Of a stretch of DNA of 64,000 nucleotides, positions 1 to 7,515 are shown in pieces. The translations under genes were made by a program, and so were the position numbers. Positions within the stretch are counted from its first letter, which is position 1. Each line of letters opens with the position of its first letter. Below the pieces are notes generated by a model. That model saw only the letters and a program-made list of their open reading frames with translations. It was not told where the DNA came from and searched no databases. This DNA comes from Eubacteriales bacterium (GTDB lineage Bacteria > Bacillota > Clostridia > Lachnospirales > Lachnospiraceae): positions 19,075-83,074 of the forward strand of contig JAUNHC010000014.1 of assembly GCA_030524175.1 (NCBI GenBank). Reading direction: 5' to 3'.

Positions 1-212
1 CACCCGGCTTGGTATTTACATACCCACTCATAGCATACTGACATATGCTGAATTTGTTAACGGAGTGTTCTCTCCGGCTCGCATACTGAATTCTGCTTGC
101 CCTCAGAAGCCCATTCCCCTCCACTTCTGATGCCGCGCTCCCACCGCCCGCAGCTCTCTGGATTCAGAAACATAAAAGGTACTTACTCTTCTTCAACGGT
201 TTAACTTAATAT
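1..212 (-). promoter_or_regulatory. T-box riboswitch leader, cut by the window edge
   Basis: Read on the minus strand, this leader shows T-box landmarks in order. They are an AGTA motif in the 5' side of stem I (GAAGAAGAGTAAGTA), an apical segment GAGAGC...GGCGGTGGGAGC, and a 3' specifier side with GAA followed by TGG. The final bases at the window edge, AAGCCGGGTG, fit the start of the conserved T-box sequence (AGGGTGGNACCGCG); the rest lies outside. T-box leaders bind uncharged tRNA and control aminoacyl-tRNA synthetase or amino-acid genes by antitermination. If the specifier is UGG, the cognate tRNA is Trp, so the gene beyond the left edge would be tryptophan-related (inference). The antiterminator and terminator are not visible. 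Confidence 0.72.
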
Positions 213-216
213 GTTA

Positions 217-246
217 TTTATAACATAATATGGGGAGAGTTGTCAA
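217..246 (-). promoter_or_regulatory. Promoter of the T-box transcript
   Basis: Minus-strand TTGACA (241-246) is followed by 17-18 bases and TTATAA/TATAAA (217-223). The -10 lies within an AT-rich dyad (ATGTTATTTATAACAT). It would start the T-box leader near position 210. Confidence 0.6.
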
Positions 247-283
247 TAAGGGAATGGGATTCTCCGGAAAGTTGTCGTGCGGA

Positions 284-516
284 GATGAGATGGGAACCCG
301 GTGCGGGGGCATCGCTTGCGGCGGACATATCTAGGCTTTCATTTGTTGCTTGGGGACGGAAAAGGCGTGCGGCAACTCGCAGCGTTTGCTGATGCAAACG
401 CTGCTCAGACAGGCCTTACTCCGTGCCGGGGCACGGCTTTTCCTGATCGCTCCAACTGAAAGCCAAGATCTGTCTCGTCCTCGCTCAAAGCCCCCGCACC
501 GGGTTCCCATCTCATC
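284..516. repeat. Long imperfect hairpin element, copy 1
   Basis: A 27-bp perfect inverted repeat (284-310 and 490-516) encloses about 180 bases that keep pairing imperfectly towards the centre. Two apical hairpins are visible: one with arms GCAGCGTTTGC/GCAAACGCTGC, one with CCGTGCC/GGCACGG. On the minus strand it carries a core GCCTGTCTGAGCA - hairpin - GCGAGTTG that is shared with the element at 695-983. I found no convincing ORF inside. It could be a MITE-like repeat or a structured RNA. Confidence 0.7.
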
Positions 517-590
517 CCCTTCCTCTACGTTTTCACCCCATTACTGCGTTACGTCCTCTGCCGGAAGATTCTTTGAATGTGGAAGTTAAT

Positions 591-676
591 AATATTCATG
601 TATTCGCAAACGTTACGGTTCCTAATTCTTAGCAATATTCATGTATTAACAAACGTTACGGTTCCCAGTTCTTACG
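591..676. repeat. 43-bp tandem direct repeat, two copies
   Basis: Two adjacent 43-base units start at 591 and 634. They share AATATTCATGTATT and CAAACGTTACGGTTCC and differ at a few positions. They lie between the two long hairpin elements. No coding potential or known motif is recognised. Confidence 0.7.
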
Positions 677-694
677 TCCCGCCTTGAAACGTCA

Positions 695-983
695 GCTTTC
701 GCGGAAGGCTGGGGCTGGGACCGGGGGGAGCGGAATGCGGCGGTGCTTTGAGTGCGCATTTGGAATCACTTAGGGGGTGAGGCGGTCTGCGCCGAGGTGA
801 TTTTGTGCTACAGGCACAAAATCAAGGGAGCCCTGTCTGAGCAAAATTCTCATCAGAGAATTTTGCGAGTTGGCGACTGCTCCGACAAAGCAGGACGCCT
901 CAGCCGCTTAGTGATTCCATGCAAAACGAACGTACCGCCTCATTCCTCTCCCCCCGGTCCCAGCCCCAGCCTTCCGCGAAAGC
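695..983. repeat. Long imperfect hairpin element, copy 2
   Basis: A 36-bp perfect inverted repeat (695-730 and 948-983), very GC-rich, encloses weaker pairing (for example GGAATCACTTA with TTAGTGATTCC) and two strong apical hairpins, GATTTTGTGC/GCACAAAATC and GCAAAATTCTC/GAGAATTTTGC. The core CCTGTCTGAGCA - hairpin - GCGAGTTGG matches copy 1 in the opposite orientation. The right arm ends 10 bases past the racemase stop codon, so it may also act as the 3' end of that operon. Confidence 0.72.
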
Positions 984-992
984 GTCCCCCCG

Positions 993-1643
993 TCAATCCC
1001 TAATTTTTTCGAAATATGCAAACAATCCTTCCGCAATCACCGGATCTATGACCGGAAGTCCTACTGTCTCCTCCAGTTCTTTGGCGATTCCGATGGTGGC
1101 AAGGCCTGTGCAGGCAAGGGCGATCACCTGGGCCCCTTGTTCTTTCAGGCGAAGTCCTTCTGCCATCATAGCTGCTCTGCCTGTGTCTGTCATTAAATCC
1201 AGGGTACTGTTTACGCAGTCCGGTTTGCCAAGGAGCATCCTGTGGGCAGGGATCATCCTGCGGTATGCAAGGGGGGCATAATCTGTAATGCCCAGCACGC
1301 CGATTTTTTCACCGTACTTCATGGCAAGAGCCACTGTGGTTTCCCCTCCTCCTGTGACGGGAATTCCGGGAAGCTCTCTGCGGATTTCTTCCACGCCGGG
1401 ATCATCAGCGCAGCTTACTATGATCATGTCCACATCTGTGAAACTCTTTGCTGTCTCTACAATTTTTGGTATGGCGGCTGCGCAGAGTTCCGGGCTGTGA
1501 ATGCCCTCATACTGATCCGGGATACACTTGGTTTCCACTGTGATCCCCGGAAAATTTCTCATGATCAGTTTTCCGTGGGAATGCAGAACTGTCTCGTCTT
1601 CTGTGGTGAGAACCCGGATAAGACCAACCTTAAATATCTTCAT
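993..1643 (-). CDS. Aspartate/glutamate (hydantoin) racemase family protein
   Basis: A protein of about 216 residues of the Asp/Glu/hydantoin racemase superfamily, cofactor-independent enzymes that use a pair of Cys residues as acid/base. Cys in IIVSCADDPG and Cys in VIALACTGLA sit in the two expected positions, one per half of the pseudo-symmetric fold. The start was set at the ATG at 1643 because GGAGG lies 8 bases upstream; the earlier in-frame ATG at 1658 overlaps that ribosome-binding site. It is the last gene of the operon that starts with the OPT transporter. The neighbours (DUF917, AroM-like, aminopeptidase) suggest that it epimerises an amino acid or a cyclic derivative released from the imported substrate. 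The exact substrate cannot be read from the sequence. Confidence 0.8.
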   Translation of the reverse strand: MKIFKVGLIRVLTTEDETVLHSHGKLIMRNFPGITVETKCIPDQYEGIHSPELCAAAIPKIVETAKSFTDVDMIIVSCADDPGVEEIRRELPGIPVTGGGETTVALAMKYGEKIGVLGITDYAPLAYRRMIPAHRMLLGKPDCVNSTLDLMTDTGRAAMMAEGLRLKEQGAQVIALACTGLATIGIAKELEETVGLPVIDPVIAEGLFAYFEKIRD

Positions 1644-1754
1644 TGTCTCTTCCTCCATATATAGGGGCTGTTCTATGAGATTTTAGACCTATCGGCCCCG
1701 CTCATAAATCCAGCCCCTTACAAAATGCTTTACAGTTTCATAACTAATGTCAAT

Positions 1755-2699
1755 CTAGACCTTAAATTCACCATTTTCCATTACCAGGATATCATCCAGA
1801 TAAAGTGTGGGTTTCAGGATAATTCCGTCCATATGGCACTGCGCCTTGTTGGTTCCCCCGAAAGAAGTATTTGTGCCAAAGGCAATATGCACAGTTCCGT
1901 ATACCTTCTCGTCCTCAAGAATAATACCGTTTAAAATTGCTGCCTCATTGGTTCCGATCCCAAGCTCACACAATGTGGCATTGTTGCTGTTCTGCAGCAG
2001 GATATCAAGATTTTCTTTCTTCTCTCCTGTGACGCTGCGCAGTTTTCCCTCTGAGATCACCATGCTAAGAGGGGAATCCAGTTTTCCTATGCCCACCATG
2101 GAACCATCGATGATCATTTCTCCGTCAGAGCCATCCTCTAATGGAGCGATATAAGCCTCTCCTGAAGGGAGATTACCGCACTTGCCGGGCTCTTTGTAAA
2201 CTCCGGGACTTGGGATTCCCTCTCTTCCGGAAAGCTTAAGGTTCAGTACCTTTCCCTCTTTCTCGATTCTGGCATTTTCTGCCTTTGTGAGCATCTCTGT
2301 GATCCTGGCTGTGAGTTTTTCCACCTCACCGTAATCTGCAGTCATAGCGCCCCTGGTGAACATTTCCTCTGTGATCCCCGGCATGGTGGCTACTCTGGTA
2401 CCTGCTTGAGCCGCATGGATCCTGGCATTTGTATGTGTCAGGGATTTGGCTGTGGGCGCCACTACAATATCCGCTGCTTTCATGGCATCCGCCACAGCTT
2501 TTGGCGGTTCCTCACCGCTTAATTCCCGTTCCTTCATCACCATAAGAAGCCCCTCGCAGCCAATTCTATTGGCTGCGTCATATAGGGCTTGTCCGATCTT
2601 TACCCTGGTGTCGTCTGTGATGATCAGAACAACTTCTCCTACTTTTGCATCAAGGCAGGAAAGAAGAATATTTTTTGCTGTATCCACTAACTGAGTCAT
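1755..2699 (-). CDS. M29-type aminopeptidase
   Basis: About 314 residues resembling the M29 (thermophilic aminopeptidase/leucyl aminopeptidase) family of dinuclear-metal exopeptidases. The C-terminal third carries the acidic and His residues expected for metal binding: ELGIGTNEAA, VHIAFGTN and CHMDGIIL near the end. It lacks a signal peptide, so it should act in the cytoplasm. The start at 2699 is favoured by GGGGAG 7 bases upstream; the extra in-frame codons up to 2744 overlap the end of the AroM-like gene. It lies 31 bases after that gene and about 110 bases before the racemase. In this operon it probably trims N-terminal residues from a peptide or amide brought in by the OPT carrier (inference). 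It is shorter than the roughly 400-residue classical M29 enzymes. Confidence 0.75.
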   Translation of the reverse strand: MTQLVDTAKNILLSCLDAKVGEVVLIITDDTRVKIGQALYDAANRIGCEGLLMVMKERELSGEEPPKAVADAMKAADIVVAPTAKSLTHTNARIHAAQAGTRVATMPGITEEMFTRGAMTADYGEVEKLTARITEMLTKAENARIEKEGKVLNLKLSGREGIPSPGVYKEPGKCGNLPSGEAYIAPLEDGSDGEMIIDGSMVGIGKLDSPLSMVISEGKLRSVTGEKKENLDILLQNSNNATLCELGIGTNEAAILNGIILEDEKVYGTVHIAFGTNTSFGGTNKAQCHMDGIILKPTLYLDDILVMENGEFKV

Positions 2700-2730
2700 A
2701 AATTTCTCCCCTTTATTCTTCAAACATACT

Positions 2731-3411
2731 CTAGCTTTCCACATCTGTGAGTTCAGAAATCACACGGGCTAACAAGGTTCTTGGAAGGACAACCAGCTTG
2801 CCTGTTTTTTTAGCAAACATTTCTTTCATCTCCTGGGTATATCCGATACAGTCCATAACAATCAGGTCTGCATCCATATCCCTAACCTGTTCCGCAGCCT
2901 TCTCCAGTTCCTCACGTGGTCCGTAGGGTGACGCTGCCACAGATGTGACCTCTTTCACATAATTTTTCCATTTGGCTTCTGTCTGTGAAAGCTGAAGGGG
3001 TGATGGGGTAATGCACACAATACTTGACTTCTTTGTCAAAAGAGGTACTGTGCGGTTTAAAATATCACAGGGATAAATAAGCGGTATCTTTTCTGCCGTC
3101 AGGTCTTCAGGAAAGGAGCCTGTGCAGAAAAACATGATCAGTCTGCAGCCTTCCTTTTCCATATGATGGATTGCCTCCTGAAGACGGGGCAAAATATGTT
3201 TTTCCGCAAAGGTCACAGAGCTTCCGTCCGTCAGGCGTGAGACAAGTACATAATCTCCCTCTTCCGGAGCGAACCCGGCAATCTCCTCTTTTGTCAGGCC
3301 GTCCAGCCCGCCTGCCTGGATGAGTTCCACCTTTCCGCCGAAAATATCCATAATATCTGCAGTCACGTCCGTCCTGGGCGCCTGTCCGATGGTGATGGCT
3401 CCTACCTTCAT
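2731..3411 (-). CDS. AroM-like family protein
   Basis: 226 residues, with the opening MKVGAITIGQAPRTDV typical of AroM family proteins, named after the E. coli gene beside aroL, whose role is unsettled. The fold is thought to be related to the Asp/Glu racemases. Cys residues occur in IMFFCTGSF and IVMDCIGYT, at positions like the catalytic pair of that superfamily, which agrees with an isomerase or lyase role but does not prove it. A strong site (AAGGAGGAAG) precedes the ATG. It sits 12 bases after DUF1177. The combination of AroM, DUF1177, DUF917 and an OPT transporter points to one degradative route, not to aromatic amino-acid synthesis; no shikimate gene is near. Confidence 0.8.
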   Translation of the reverse strand: MKVGAITIGQAPRTDVTADIMDIFGGKVELIQAGGLDGLTKEEIAGFAPEEGDYVLVSRLTDGSSVTFAEKHILPRLQEAIHHMEKEGCRLIMFFCTGSFPEDLTAEKIPLIYPCDILNRTVPLLTKKSSIVCITPSPLQLSQTEAKWKNYVKEVTSVAASPYGPREELEKAAEQVRDMDADLIVMDCIGYTQEMKEMFAKKTGKLVVLPRTLLARVISELTDVES

Positions 3412-3423
3412 AAGTCTTCCTCC

Positions 3424-4362
3424 TTATTCTTTCCCCAGAGTCTGAAGCTGTTTCATATCTCCGTATAATCCCACAAGACGGGCATATTCGTCTTCATCGT
3501 AGAAGCTGCATTTTCCCCGTCCGTAAGCTTTTGCCACTTCCAGCATGAATCTGGCTGCTTCTTCCACATCAGCCGCATGGGTAGCCCCTGTGGCGCATCC
3601 CGGCACCATGGTTTCCGCACAGACTGCCACGCCTACCACAGGTGCATCTGTAGCGGTGCAGGGCTGAAGGATACTGTTAAGATGATGTACGTCATTTCCA
3701 TAAGGGGTGATGTCCTGGGTTGCCAGAGGGAATACATAGGGCAGACGGCCTGTGGTTATCTGCATTAAGTCCAGTAAATCCTCAGAAGTACGAAGAATAT
3801 ACCCTTCCTTCACAGTAGGTGAGATTGCAAATCCTCTTGTATTAATGACACGGTTTCCTTTTGTGGTGTCTACAGAGAGAATAGCATCCAGTTCACTGCT
3901 GACTTCTTCTTTGTTCACCTGTGACATTTCAACAGGAGAACCCATGAAAGGTACGGGATCGTGGGGCGCTGTAGGTGCGTCAGGACAAATGTGAGTGGAA
4001 ATAAACACATCCCCGTCCAGCACATCCCCTTTGTTCTGCATATCCAGGAGCTTAGCTGCCAGGGCTACAGCCACAAGAGCACCGTCTCCGTCTGATACAA
4101 AGCCGATTCTCTCAGGGCGGGCGCCGATTCCTCCCAGTCTTCCCAAAAGTCCGATGGTAGGAGCGCTGCCGCCTTTTGTTTTTCCGCAGGAGCCCGGAAT
4201 TCTGACTCTCACCATATCTGTAGTTCCTTTTGGTCCCTCAAGAGTATATACCTCAATATCTGCGTCCTTCTTAATACCCCGAAGATATTCTTCTACTTTC
4301 CTGCCGTTTACATAGCTGTCATCCAGTACGTCATAAGCCTCTATAATCTGTTTCATCAACAT
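3424..4362 (-). CDS. DUF1177 family protein
   Basis: 312 residues recognised as the DUF1177 family from the overall pattern (GKTKGGSAPTIGLLGRLGGIG, VSDGDGALVAVALA, ISTHICPDAPTAPHDPVPFM). The family has no established reaction that I can cite. Visible features suggest a metal-dependent amidohydrolase or peptidase-like centre: a STHIC...PTAPHDP segment and Asp-rich turns (FVSDGDGA, LSVDTTKGN). No signal peptide or membrane segment. GGGAGG stands 8 bases before the ATG at 4362. It lies between DUF917 and the AroM-like gene with gaps of 23 and 12 bases, so it is co-transcribed and presumably acts on the same substrate. Confidence 0.75.
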   Translation of the reverse strand: MLMKQIIEAYDVLDDSYVNGRKVEEYLRGIKKDADIEVYTLEGPKGTTDMVRVRIPGSCGKTKGGSAPTIGLLGRLGGIGARPERIGFVSDGDGALVAVALAAKLLDMQNKGDVLDGDVFISTHICPDAPTAPHDPVPFMGSPVEMSQVNKEEVSSELDAILSVDTTKGNRVINTRGFAISPTVKEGYILRTSEDLLDLMQITTGRLPYVFPLATQDITPYGNDVHHLNSILQPCTATDAPVVGVAVCAETMVPGCATGATHAADVEEAARFMLEVAKAYGRGKCSFYDEDEYARLVGLYGDMKQLQTLGKE

Positions 4363-4385
4363 ATGATCATCCTCCCGTTATTCCT

Positions 4386-5468
4386 TTACTCTGAAAGATA
4401 GGAAATCATTTCTTTCCCAATCACATCCTCAGTTGCTTTTAAAAGTTCAGGGGCATACATGGTAGGTGAAAGACGCAGGTGCTTTTTGTCCGCTGCGATC
4501 ACATATACCTCAAGCCCCTCTCTCATCATGGCTGTTGTCACAGGCTCGCCTGTCTTTGCATCAATGGTCATGATCAAATCCGGGAACGTGGCAAGACGTA
4601 CCCCGTCCTTCTCTGCAGTGGCATATTCATTCCAGAAGGTCAGCTCACAGCCGTCCACCTCTCCATATCCCACATCAAATCCCCCGGTTGTCTCAATGGA
4701 AAAATTCCTGACTTCTCCTTTTGCCAGAATCCTTCCATTTAAAAAAGCACATACATTTTTTACCCCTTCTTCCACAGAAACTTTCAGACCTTCACGGAAA
4801 GCCTTACCAGTCTCTATTGCCAGGCTTACTCCGCCCACTGCGCAGTTCTCCTTTGCATAAGCGGCTGTGACAGGGTTTCTTGCCACTGCCACAAGTCCTC
4901 CGGCTTCAATAGATGCCAGACGTACCAGCTTGGAAGTATGTTCGATATTTCCTTCAAAAAAACACTCAATATGATTTCCTGTCTCCGGATTTCCTCCTAC
5001 ACAGGCCTGTACTGTCTTATAATCTTTCATTCGGTGAAGATTCATACTTCCCATAACACCTGTGGGATGAGCACGCCCGTTACAAGGAGCATCTACCACA
5101 GGAAGACCCAGCATTGCAGCCTGAAGCCATCCGTTCACTGTGGCCTCGCCCCCCTGCTCATTGGTTATGATCCCGCCGATTGTAAAATCACAGTTTTCTC
5201 TGATCATTTCCACTGTGCGCACCAGGTCTTTTCCCGTCATAAACTGATTCTCAGATTTAGGTGCACCCACCAGGGATGCTGTAAGAAGGATGTTGTCATC
5301 CTTCACAGCCTCTATGGGGATCAGGCGCAGATCTGTATACTCAACTGCAATCTCTGCATACTTTCTGCCCTTCTTTGCATCTCCCCCTCCGCCGCCGCCA
5401 AGAATGGTTCCTCCGGTCAGCGCATCATCCAGTATATCTTTTGTGAGACGTATTCCCTTATTGTCCAT
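4386..5468 (-). CDS. DUF917 (S-methyl-thiohydantoin desulfurase-like) family protein
   Basis: 360 residues of the DUF917 family. The N-terminus carries the family glycine stretch (GGTILGGGGGGDAKKG) and a later DAPCNGRAHPTGVMGSMNLH segment. Family members have been linked to hydantoin metabolism and, for one characterised branch, to thiohydantoin desulfuration in ergothioneine/methylhistidine breakdown. Assigning that reaction here is inference. The protein looks cytoplasmic. Its gene follows the OPT transporter by 32 bases and precedes DUF1177 by 23. Together with the racemase and aminopeptidase it suggests opening or modification of a five-membered imide ring or a related amide. Recognition of the family is firm; function is not. 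Confidence 0.78.
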   Translation of the reverse strand: MDNKGIRLTKDILDDALTGGTILGGGGGGDAKKGRKYAEIAVEYTDLRLIPIEAVKDDNILLTASLVGAPKSENQFMTGKDLVRTVEMIRENCDFTIGGIITNEQGGEATVNGWLQAAMLGLPVVDAPCNGRAHPTGVMGSMNLHRMKDYKTVQACVGGNPETGNHIECFFEGNIEHTSKLVRLASIEAGGLVAVARNPVTAAYAKENCAVGGVSLAIETGKAFREGLKVSVEEGVKNVCAFLNGRILAKGEVRNFSIETTGGFDVGYGEVDGCELTFWNEYATAEKDGVRLATFPDLIMTIDAKTGEPVTTAMMREGLEVYVIAADKKHLRLSPTMYAPELLKATEDVIGKEMISYLSE

Positions 5469-5500
5469 ATTTCCCTACCTCTTTCCTTTGTAATACACTG

Positions 5501-7192
5501 CTATTTCTTCTTGCCCAAGGCCAGAGTCGCAGTAAAGAAGCTGTAAAGAGCCGCTCCGGCTAATGCACCGGCACCAAGGATAGTAAGTGTTTCTTTGTTC
5601 TCCGGGTTTCTTTTTACTAATACATAACGGATCAGCAGGGCCACAAGGATAGTCACACCATTGACCGTTGTTCCCACTAAAAGACCAGTGGCAAACAAGA
5701 TTCCTACCTGTCTGGATCCGCCGATAAGCTGAATGACCGCTCCCGGAATCGCCCAGATCAGCAGCCACTTGGCAACATCTCCGCCTGCTCCTGCCTCAAT
5801 GGTAGTGGCAAAGGTGGCATCCACCGGTGCAAATAATCCCTGGCTGAAATATTTGTTTGCAAGAAGAGCAACCATAACAGCAGCCACGGTAAAAGCCAGG
5901 ATTTCAGAATAATACTGCTGCTTTCTTCCTTCTTTCTCAAGCTCCGGATCTGCTCCGCTTCCACGAAGAATGTAACCGCATTTCAAGTCATAAGCCATGT
6001 CGGAAAATGCAGGGCCTGTAGCTGCGGTATAGGCAACCAGAATTGCCAGCGGAATGGTTGGGAATCCCAAAAGCATTCCCACAAGAAGGAAAATCAGTGC
6101 TGTGGCAAATCCCGGAAACCATCCGGAATACATAGCGGAAATTCCTACGATCAGTTCTGATGCAATGGCTGCGAAGGCAGCGTAAATGATCCAGAGGATC
6201 AGTTTCGGTATTGACATATCAGAGTAGATACCTGTCACTACCGCCAGCAGGATCGCAAGGCCGAAATAAGCCACATAACCCCAGCCCAGTGCTTTTTTCA
6301 TATTAGACATACTCTGGGTAAATTTCCCTGCAGCACTCTTGTCACTTCCTGATTTTGCGAAGAGCATCTTACATACCTGAAGCAGGGCAATCACGCCGGC
6401 ACCGATCATGATACCGTGAGGCATATATTTAAACATTGACTGGGATGCCAGGTCTGCACCCTCCCCGAAAAGATTGGTCACAATCCCAAAGCTGCGGCCA
6501 AAAAGATCCAGGATAAATCCATTAGTCTTAATGACTCCGATCACAATACTTCCCACGCCGAGAGCTGCCATTGCGGCAAAATCACCAAACCAGGAAACAC
6601 CCAGAAGGTCTGTGGGAATACCCATCATCTTACCGCCCACACCAATGACACCGCCCACGATCAAGAGCATTGCTTTTTTACCTTTTTCCACTACTGCCAG
6701 GATCGCCTGGGCAGAAGCCACACCGGGAGGCCATGAGCCTGCTGCCGGAAACATCTCCGTGTCAAAGGTTTTATAAAGAATAGTGGCGTCGATCACAGTT
6801 GCAATAAACACACCGATCAGCATAGGAAACATCAGGTCAGGCCTTCCCATGATAACCGGAATACCGATAGGCAGCAGAAGACTGTTTGCCGCCGAAAAAG
6901 TTGCACCTGATATAGATGTCTGTATCAGGTTCTGGCTGTGGATACTTTTGTACTTCTGCAGGAACTTCAGGGGAATCCGTGATAAAATGATGGCAAATAA
7001 AGCACCGACAATTGAGGTATTGGGTGCAACGCCGGTACGCACGATCAATTCCAGACCTATAATAGCGCCGATCATACTCATCAAAATATTCAGAATCAGC
7101 ACATTAGGCGAAAACGCCTTGGGATGTTCTGAAGCTTTGATCTTTATCTGTTCCAGTTGAAGCAGTTCTTTGTTGCGTTCTTCGTTTGTCAT
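5501..7192 (-). CDS. OPT family oligopeptide-type transporter
   Basis: About 563 residues, mostly hydrophobic, with many predicted membrane spans and the repeated Gly/Pro-rich helices of OPT/YSL carriers (SGATFSAANSLLLPIGIPVIMGRPDLMFPMLIGVF is such a region). OPT carriers move small peptides or peptide-like metal chelates into the cell with protons. The start at 7192 has AGGAGG 7 bases upstream; the open frame continues 45 codons further but that part covers the leader hairpin and is unlikely to be translated. First gene of the six-gene operon, behind the promoter near 7348-7353. It presumably imports the substrate handled by the five downstream enzymes. The true substrate, whether dipeptide, cyclic dipeptide or hydantoin-like, is unknown. 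Confidence 0.82.
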   Translation of the reverse strand: MTNEERNKELLQLEQIKIKASEHPKAFSPNVLILNILMSMIGAIIGLELIVRTGVAPNTSIVGALFAIILSRIPLKFLQKYKSIHSQNLIQTSISGATFSAANSLLLPIGIPVIMGRPDLMFPMLIGVFIATVIDATILYKTFDTEMFPAAGSWPPGVASAQAILAVVEKGKKAMLLIVGGVIGVGGKMMGIPTDLLGVSWFGDFAAMAALGVGSIVIGVIKTNGFILDLFGRSFGIVTNLFGEGADLASQSMFKYMPHGIMIGAGVIALLQVCKMLFAKSGSDKSAAGKFTQSMSNMKKALGWGYVAYFGLAILLAVVTGIYSDMSIPKLILWIIYAAFAAIASELIVGISAMYSGWFPGFATALIFLLVGMLLGFPTIPLAILVAYTAATGPAFSDMAYDLKCGYILRGSGADPELEKEGRKQQYYSEILAFTVAAVMVALLANKYFSQGLFAPVDATFATTIEAGAGGDVAKWLLIWAIPGAVIQLIGGSRQVGILFATGLLVGTTVNGVTILVALLIRYVLVKRNPENKETLTILGAGALAGAALYSFFTATLALGKKK

Positions 7193-7224
7193 TCTCTCTC
7201 CTCCTACTATATATAATGGGTTAG

Positions 7225-7286
7225 CCCGGACCATATCCATGAGACGGTGTATGCAGGCATGCACCGTCTCATGGCTGCCGTCCGGG
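7225..7286 (-). promoter_or_regulatory. Long hairpin in the OPT mRNA leader
   Basis: An inverted repeat CCATGAGACGGTGTATGC (7237-7254) / GCATGCACCGTCTCATGG (7257-7274) forms up to 18 pairs with one mismatch, and outer arms CCCGGAC (7225-7231) / GTCCGGG (7280-7286) extend it. It lies between the transcription start and the OPT start codon. No T-tract follows, so a simple intrinsic terminator is unlikely. It could be a leader stabiliser, an attenuation structure or a protein site. Confidence 0.65.
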
Positions 7287-7347
7287 ACTTTCATAATAAA
7301 ATAGCCAACGTGAGTTCTTGCGCCCACATTGGCTTTGACACATTTCC

Positions 7348-7425
7348 ATTATATCACTTCAACCTGATGAATTGTGCAATCTGACGACTGAAACTACTCC
7401 GGGCTTATTGTGCATCGTGCACAAT
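7348..7425 (-). promoter_or_regulatory. OPT operon promoter with two ATTGTGCA operator-like sites
   Basis: The minus-strand extended -10 TGATATAAT has TATAAT at 7348-7353. A palindrome ATTGTGCAAT (7371-7380) covers the -35 area, and a larger one ATTGTGCA-TCG-TGCACAAT (7407-7425) lies upstream; their centres are about 40 bp apart, close to four helical turns. They are natural candidates for binding by the adjacent PucR-type regulator (inference). Confidence 0.6.
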
Positions 7426-7478
7426 GACAGATTTATCTCTGCTCCAAAGTCACTTGTCTGTTTTGCAAATACACCACA

Positions 7479-7509
7479 AGTGTGCTGACACATTCGTGTT
7501 TGGCACACT
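7479..7509 (-). terminator. Inverted repeat just past the pucR-like stop codon
   Basis: Arms AGTGTGC (7479-7485) and GCACACT (7503-7509) with inner ACAC/GTGT pairing lie 6 bases after the regulator's stop. There is no clear U-tract, so termination is only possible; the TGTGC core also resembles the operator motif. Confidence 0.35.
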
Positions 7510-7515
7510 AGCAAG

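Noticed and set aside
350-589. A 79-codon frame inside the first long hairpin
   Set aside because: It is made of the hairpin arms, has no ribosome site and no similarity to known proteins.
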